From positions 45,654,425 to 45,718,424 of the forward strand of contig CM076266.1 in the NCBI GenBank assembly GCA_038380795.1: a DNA stretch of 64,000 nucleotides, read 5' to 3'. The DNA comes from Pyrocephalus nanus (lineage: Eukaryota; Chordata; Aves; Passeriformes; Tyrannidae). The notes under the pieces were generated by a model, which worked only from the letters and a program-made list of their open reading frames with translations, ran no database searches and was not told the DNA's origin. Shown one piece after another: positions 61,121-64,000 of the stretch; positions within the stretch are counted from its first letter, which is position 1; every line of letters starts with the position of its first letter. The position numbers were made by a program, and so were the translations under genes.

Positions 61121-61659
61121 GCAGAAAGAGATTAGTACAGGAAACTAAAGCATAAATTTACAGTACACTAACTTTTCATGCTGACACTGCTAGGCAGTAA
61201 GTATAGCTCTGTGTGGTGTCATCTACTTCACTTGTTGCACAGAGCCAGCATTAGTGGAGCCTACAAGAATCCACAGGGGAAGCTGACATGGAGAAGTTAG
61301 TGTGCTGTCAATTTATACCCTGTCTTACTGAAATTTGGCAGTTGAAATTCTCCCATAGAAAAAAATAATCGAATACACACATGTGGAATAACAGGTTAGA
61401 AAACATTACTGCATAATCCAGTTGTATTCACCACAACCAGCATGGTCAATGTTAATGAAAAATAACTATGACATTGGTATTTCATACAACGCTTTTACTA
61501 GTACATAGAAAGAAACAGAAGACAATTATTTACATCCTGCTTTTCTCACTGTTGGCAAGACGTAAGCCTGAACACTATAAGACAGAATAGTCTGTTTTCT
61601 TTGGGGTTCCACATTTGAAAGGGTAGGAAAGTTGTGGAGTAGTCGGAGGAATGCAGTCA
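61121..61659. other. Sequence between two CR1 remnants
   Basis: About 540 bp with no CR1 resemblance. In an intact CR1 the two flanking remnants would lie roughly 350 bp apart, so an insertion or replacement may have happened here. Nothing in it is recognisable. Confidence 0.4.
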
Positions 61660-61990
61660 CATGTGCTATAAGAACTGAGACTGCTTAGTCTAGAAAAATT
61701 ATGGCTGATGACCGAGTCATATAAGAGTCTTCAAAGATACAAAAGAACGCTATGAAAGAACTTCCTGATTTTTTTTTCCAGTCCAAGGAGATTTGGAAGG
61801 AAATAAAGTCTTCATTTTCCATCATGATATTCCATACCAGCCGTTTAGAAGTGTTGATGTACCATCCTGAGAGCTACAAGAGCAGGACAACAGTGGGAGC
61901 AAGGAGAAATGGGTTTATTACTTTGACTTCTGAGGTCAAATACACCAAATCTAGGAGTGAGTGGAAGAACAACAGTAAGAAAGAGAGAAA
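61660..61990 (+). mobile_element. Very degraded CR1 LINE remnant
   Basis: The block AGAACTGAGACTGCTTAGTCTAGAAAAATTATGGCTGATGACC matches the CR1 segment read at 30.12 kb as GAACTGGGGTTGTTTAGTCTGGAGAAGAGG in part. A later GAGCAGGACAACAG...GGAGAAATGGGTTTA fits the following CR1 region. The rest is too worn to align by eye. The 90-codon frame at 61752-62024 falls across it and is not a gene. Confidence 0.45.
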
Positions 61991-64000
61991 GGGAGAGACT
62001 TCAAGATTATCTTCCTTTGGCTAAAGGGCACAAGGACATATGGTTTGAGAACTACTGAGTTTTGGGAGAGACTACTTAGAAAGAACAAGACATCAAGCAC
62101 ACTGGATGGTCCTAGAAATAATTCATAGTTTAAACAAACATCTTCCAGTGTGGTCTAAGCATTCTTGAACCATTTTCTGGGCATGAGCACAGAATCAGAA
62201 TTATAGAGCTTTGGAACTCCCTTTCATTCCTTTTTAAACCTATATCATTCATTCTAAAATGTAGACCTTCTAGTGCCCTGTACTTGGCTCAAATATATTC
62301 TTTGCAATTAGCTGCAGGGCAGCAACACATATTGAGTGAAGCCTGACAGCAAGTTACCGGGACTCTAATTTTATATCTGATTATCTACCACCCTTTTTTC
62401 AGTGTTTCATCTAACTTAACTTCCTTGTCTTTGCTATATGTAAAAAAAAAAATTTTAGTGTCATGTTTCTCATCCTTGAAAAGAGCAATTAATAGGTATA
62501 ATAATTATAGCTATATGTAAATTATCCTTATATTCATATGTGTTGTTTTATTATTCATTTACTTTATTATTTAATTGGCATTCTGTGTGATTCCTAGTTT
62601 TCCACATATACTTTACATTATTGAATGGGTTCTATCCTGAATTTACAGCTTGGGTTCAACATATCTTATATTAGGACTCAGTTAACCCCAAAAAATAAGT
62701 CTCTGAGTTGACTGCATTTCTCTTCCACAAAGATAGCAGATGGAAATGATCTTAAACTGAGAGATAAAAAATCAGCACATGCTAGGGAAAGAGTGGAGAG
62801 TAATTTTAAAGTACTCCAACTGGATAACTAAAAGTTCTGGAAATTTATATATTAAAAAGGTGAAAGTTACAGAAAGTTAATTGCCTTCTCTTGGCAACTA
62901 GCCGTCAGATGTTCTAAGTCATATAACAGTAACAAAAGGAACACAATGTAAAGCCTTTTAAAAAATAATTTTAATAATATCTGGGGGAGAATAAGATGAA
63001 CTGAAAGTAATAGAATAAGCCTACAGGCTGGCAATTACAACTGTATATTAGCCTGCTACCTAGAAACATATAAAAAATACAGTGAAACTCAATGGAAATA
63101 GTGTGTATTTCCTAGTAATTATGTGAAATTTTATTACTGATTTGTTCTACCTCCAAGCAAATCAGCAGTGATATTTAACACAGGAAACACCTTTTTTTAC
63201 ATCAGTTCCCAGCCCTATGAATAAAGTAACTACTTGGGTTTTTTTATGGCATACCGAAATCTTTACCTGAGATTAGTTAGAAGCACCACTACCACTTGTT
63301 GCTTAGTATTTCTAAATGAGTTTATGCAATCATCTCATTAGCTCAATTTTAGTAAAATACATAATTATATATCTCATCCGCTTCTACGTGTAAACACATC
63401 AATGTGGAGCACTACTCACATCTGATCTCAAACAGACAAAAGGACTTCAAACAAAACATAGACTAAGAAAAAACATCAAACAGGGAAGAAGGCACATCAG
63501 AAATCAATCAGAAACGAGCAATAGAATATTTCTTATCTATGACATTGCAGCAGCTAGCTAGAAGTAAATCTAAGTAGTGTGCTAATGAAGTTCACAGGCA
63601 ATCCTTATATCTCTGAGGTCAGAAATGTACTGAAAATGGGGATAAAGAGGTAGAGTTGCATAAAATAGTGGTGTAGGAAAGTAGACACTAATATGTCTGA
63701 AGACTGATACTTCAAAACTCAAATGATAAATGAGAAAGAACACTGGAAAGCAGTATAATTAAGGTTTGCCATATCTACTAGAAGTAATAGCAGAGAGCTC
63801 ATTAGCAGTAAATTTTATTGCAGTTTGAGACCTGAAAGAGACCATTGTAACTATGAATGCAGAGGAATTTTGTGGAAAAAGGTGATGAGACTTTTTGCCA
63901 TTGGAATTCCATCTAAAACATTACATTCATTTGTAGTCTTTAACTGTAATATAGACTGATGAAATGGGAATTGTTCTGAAAAGACCAACACTATTCTTTC
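61991..64000. other. Unique AT-rich sequence to the window end
   Basis: No gene or repeat is recognised. An A10 run lies near 62440 and TA-rich patches near 62510-62580. Confidence 0.5.

Overview
This window looks like intergenic DNA from a bird, most likely a perching bird (Passeriformes). It is AT-rich throughout. I find no protein-coding gene, rRNA gene, functional tRNA gene or CRISPR array. The identification rests on the repeats: many CR1 LINE fragments with the typical 3' tail of 8-bp repeats (TTCTATGA or TTCTGTGA); one tRNA-Ile-derived SINE with a CR1 tail, which matches what I know of the passerine family TguSINE1; and several long terminal repeats (LTRs) of avian endogenous retroviruses. 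No open reading frame outside the repeats looks like a protein I recognise. The longer ones are either CR1 reverse-transcriptase remnants or chance frames in LTRs and AT-rich sequence.

Layout. 1-20 kb is mostly unique AT-rich sequence, with a CR1 3' end at 2.2-2.9 kb, a (GATA)n microsatellite at 16.1 kb and a CR1 scrap at 18.2 kb. 20-32 kb holds a reverse-strand CR1 tip (20.3 kb), an ERVL-type LTR with a near-perfect 5-bp target duplication (21.5-22.6 kb), a degraded CR1 (25.0-25.8 kb), the best-preserved CR1 (29.6-30.5 kb) and a second, more decayed relative of the 21.5-kb LTR (31.5-32.2 kb). 32-44 kb has a reverse-strand LTR (35.6-36.35 kb), a possible LTR end near 38.6 kb, and a solo LTR at 43.3-43.8 kb with a perfect 5-bp duplication, followed by a CR1 stub. 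47-54 kb is the most repeat-dense part: a long CR1 with endonuclease and reverse-transcriptase remnants (48.1-51.7 kb) is split by a 1-kb LTR, with older CR1 pieces on each side (47.0 and 53.7 kb). The last 10 kb contains two reverse-strand CR1 tips, the SINE (59.16-59.30 kb) and a badly decayed CR1 near 61-62 kb.

The only functional relationship I can support is between parasites. The SINE ends in the same sequence as one CR1 type in this window, as expected if it borrowed that LINE's machinery. Every CR1 copy here appears dead: the longest has lost a catalytic residue in both the endonuclease and the reverse transcriptase and carries stops and frameshifts. Several unique AT-rich blocks with homeodomain-like motifs could be conserved regulatory elements in a gene desert, but this cannot be decided from one sequence. 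I did not find a convincing new biological system.
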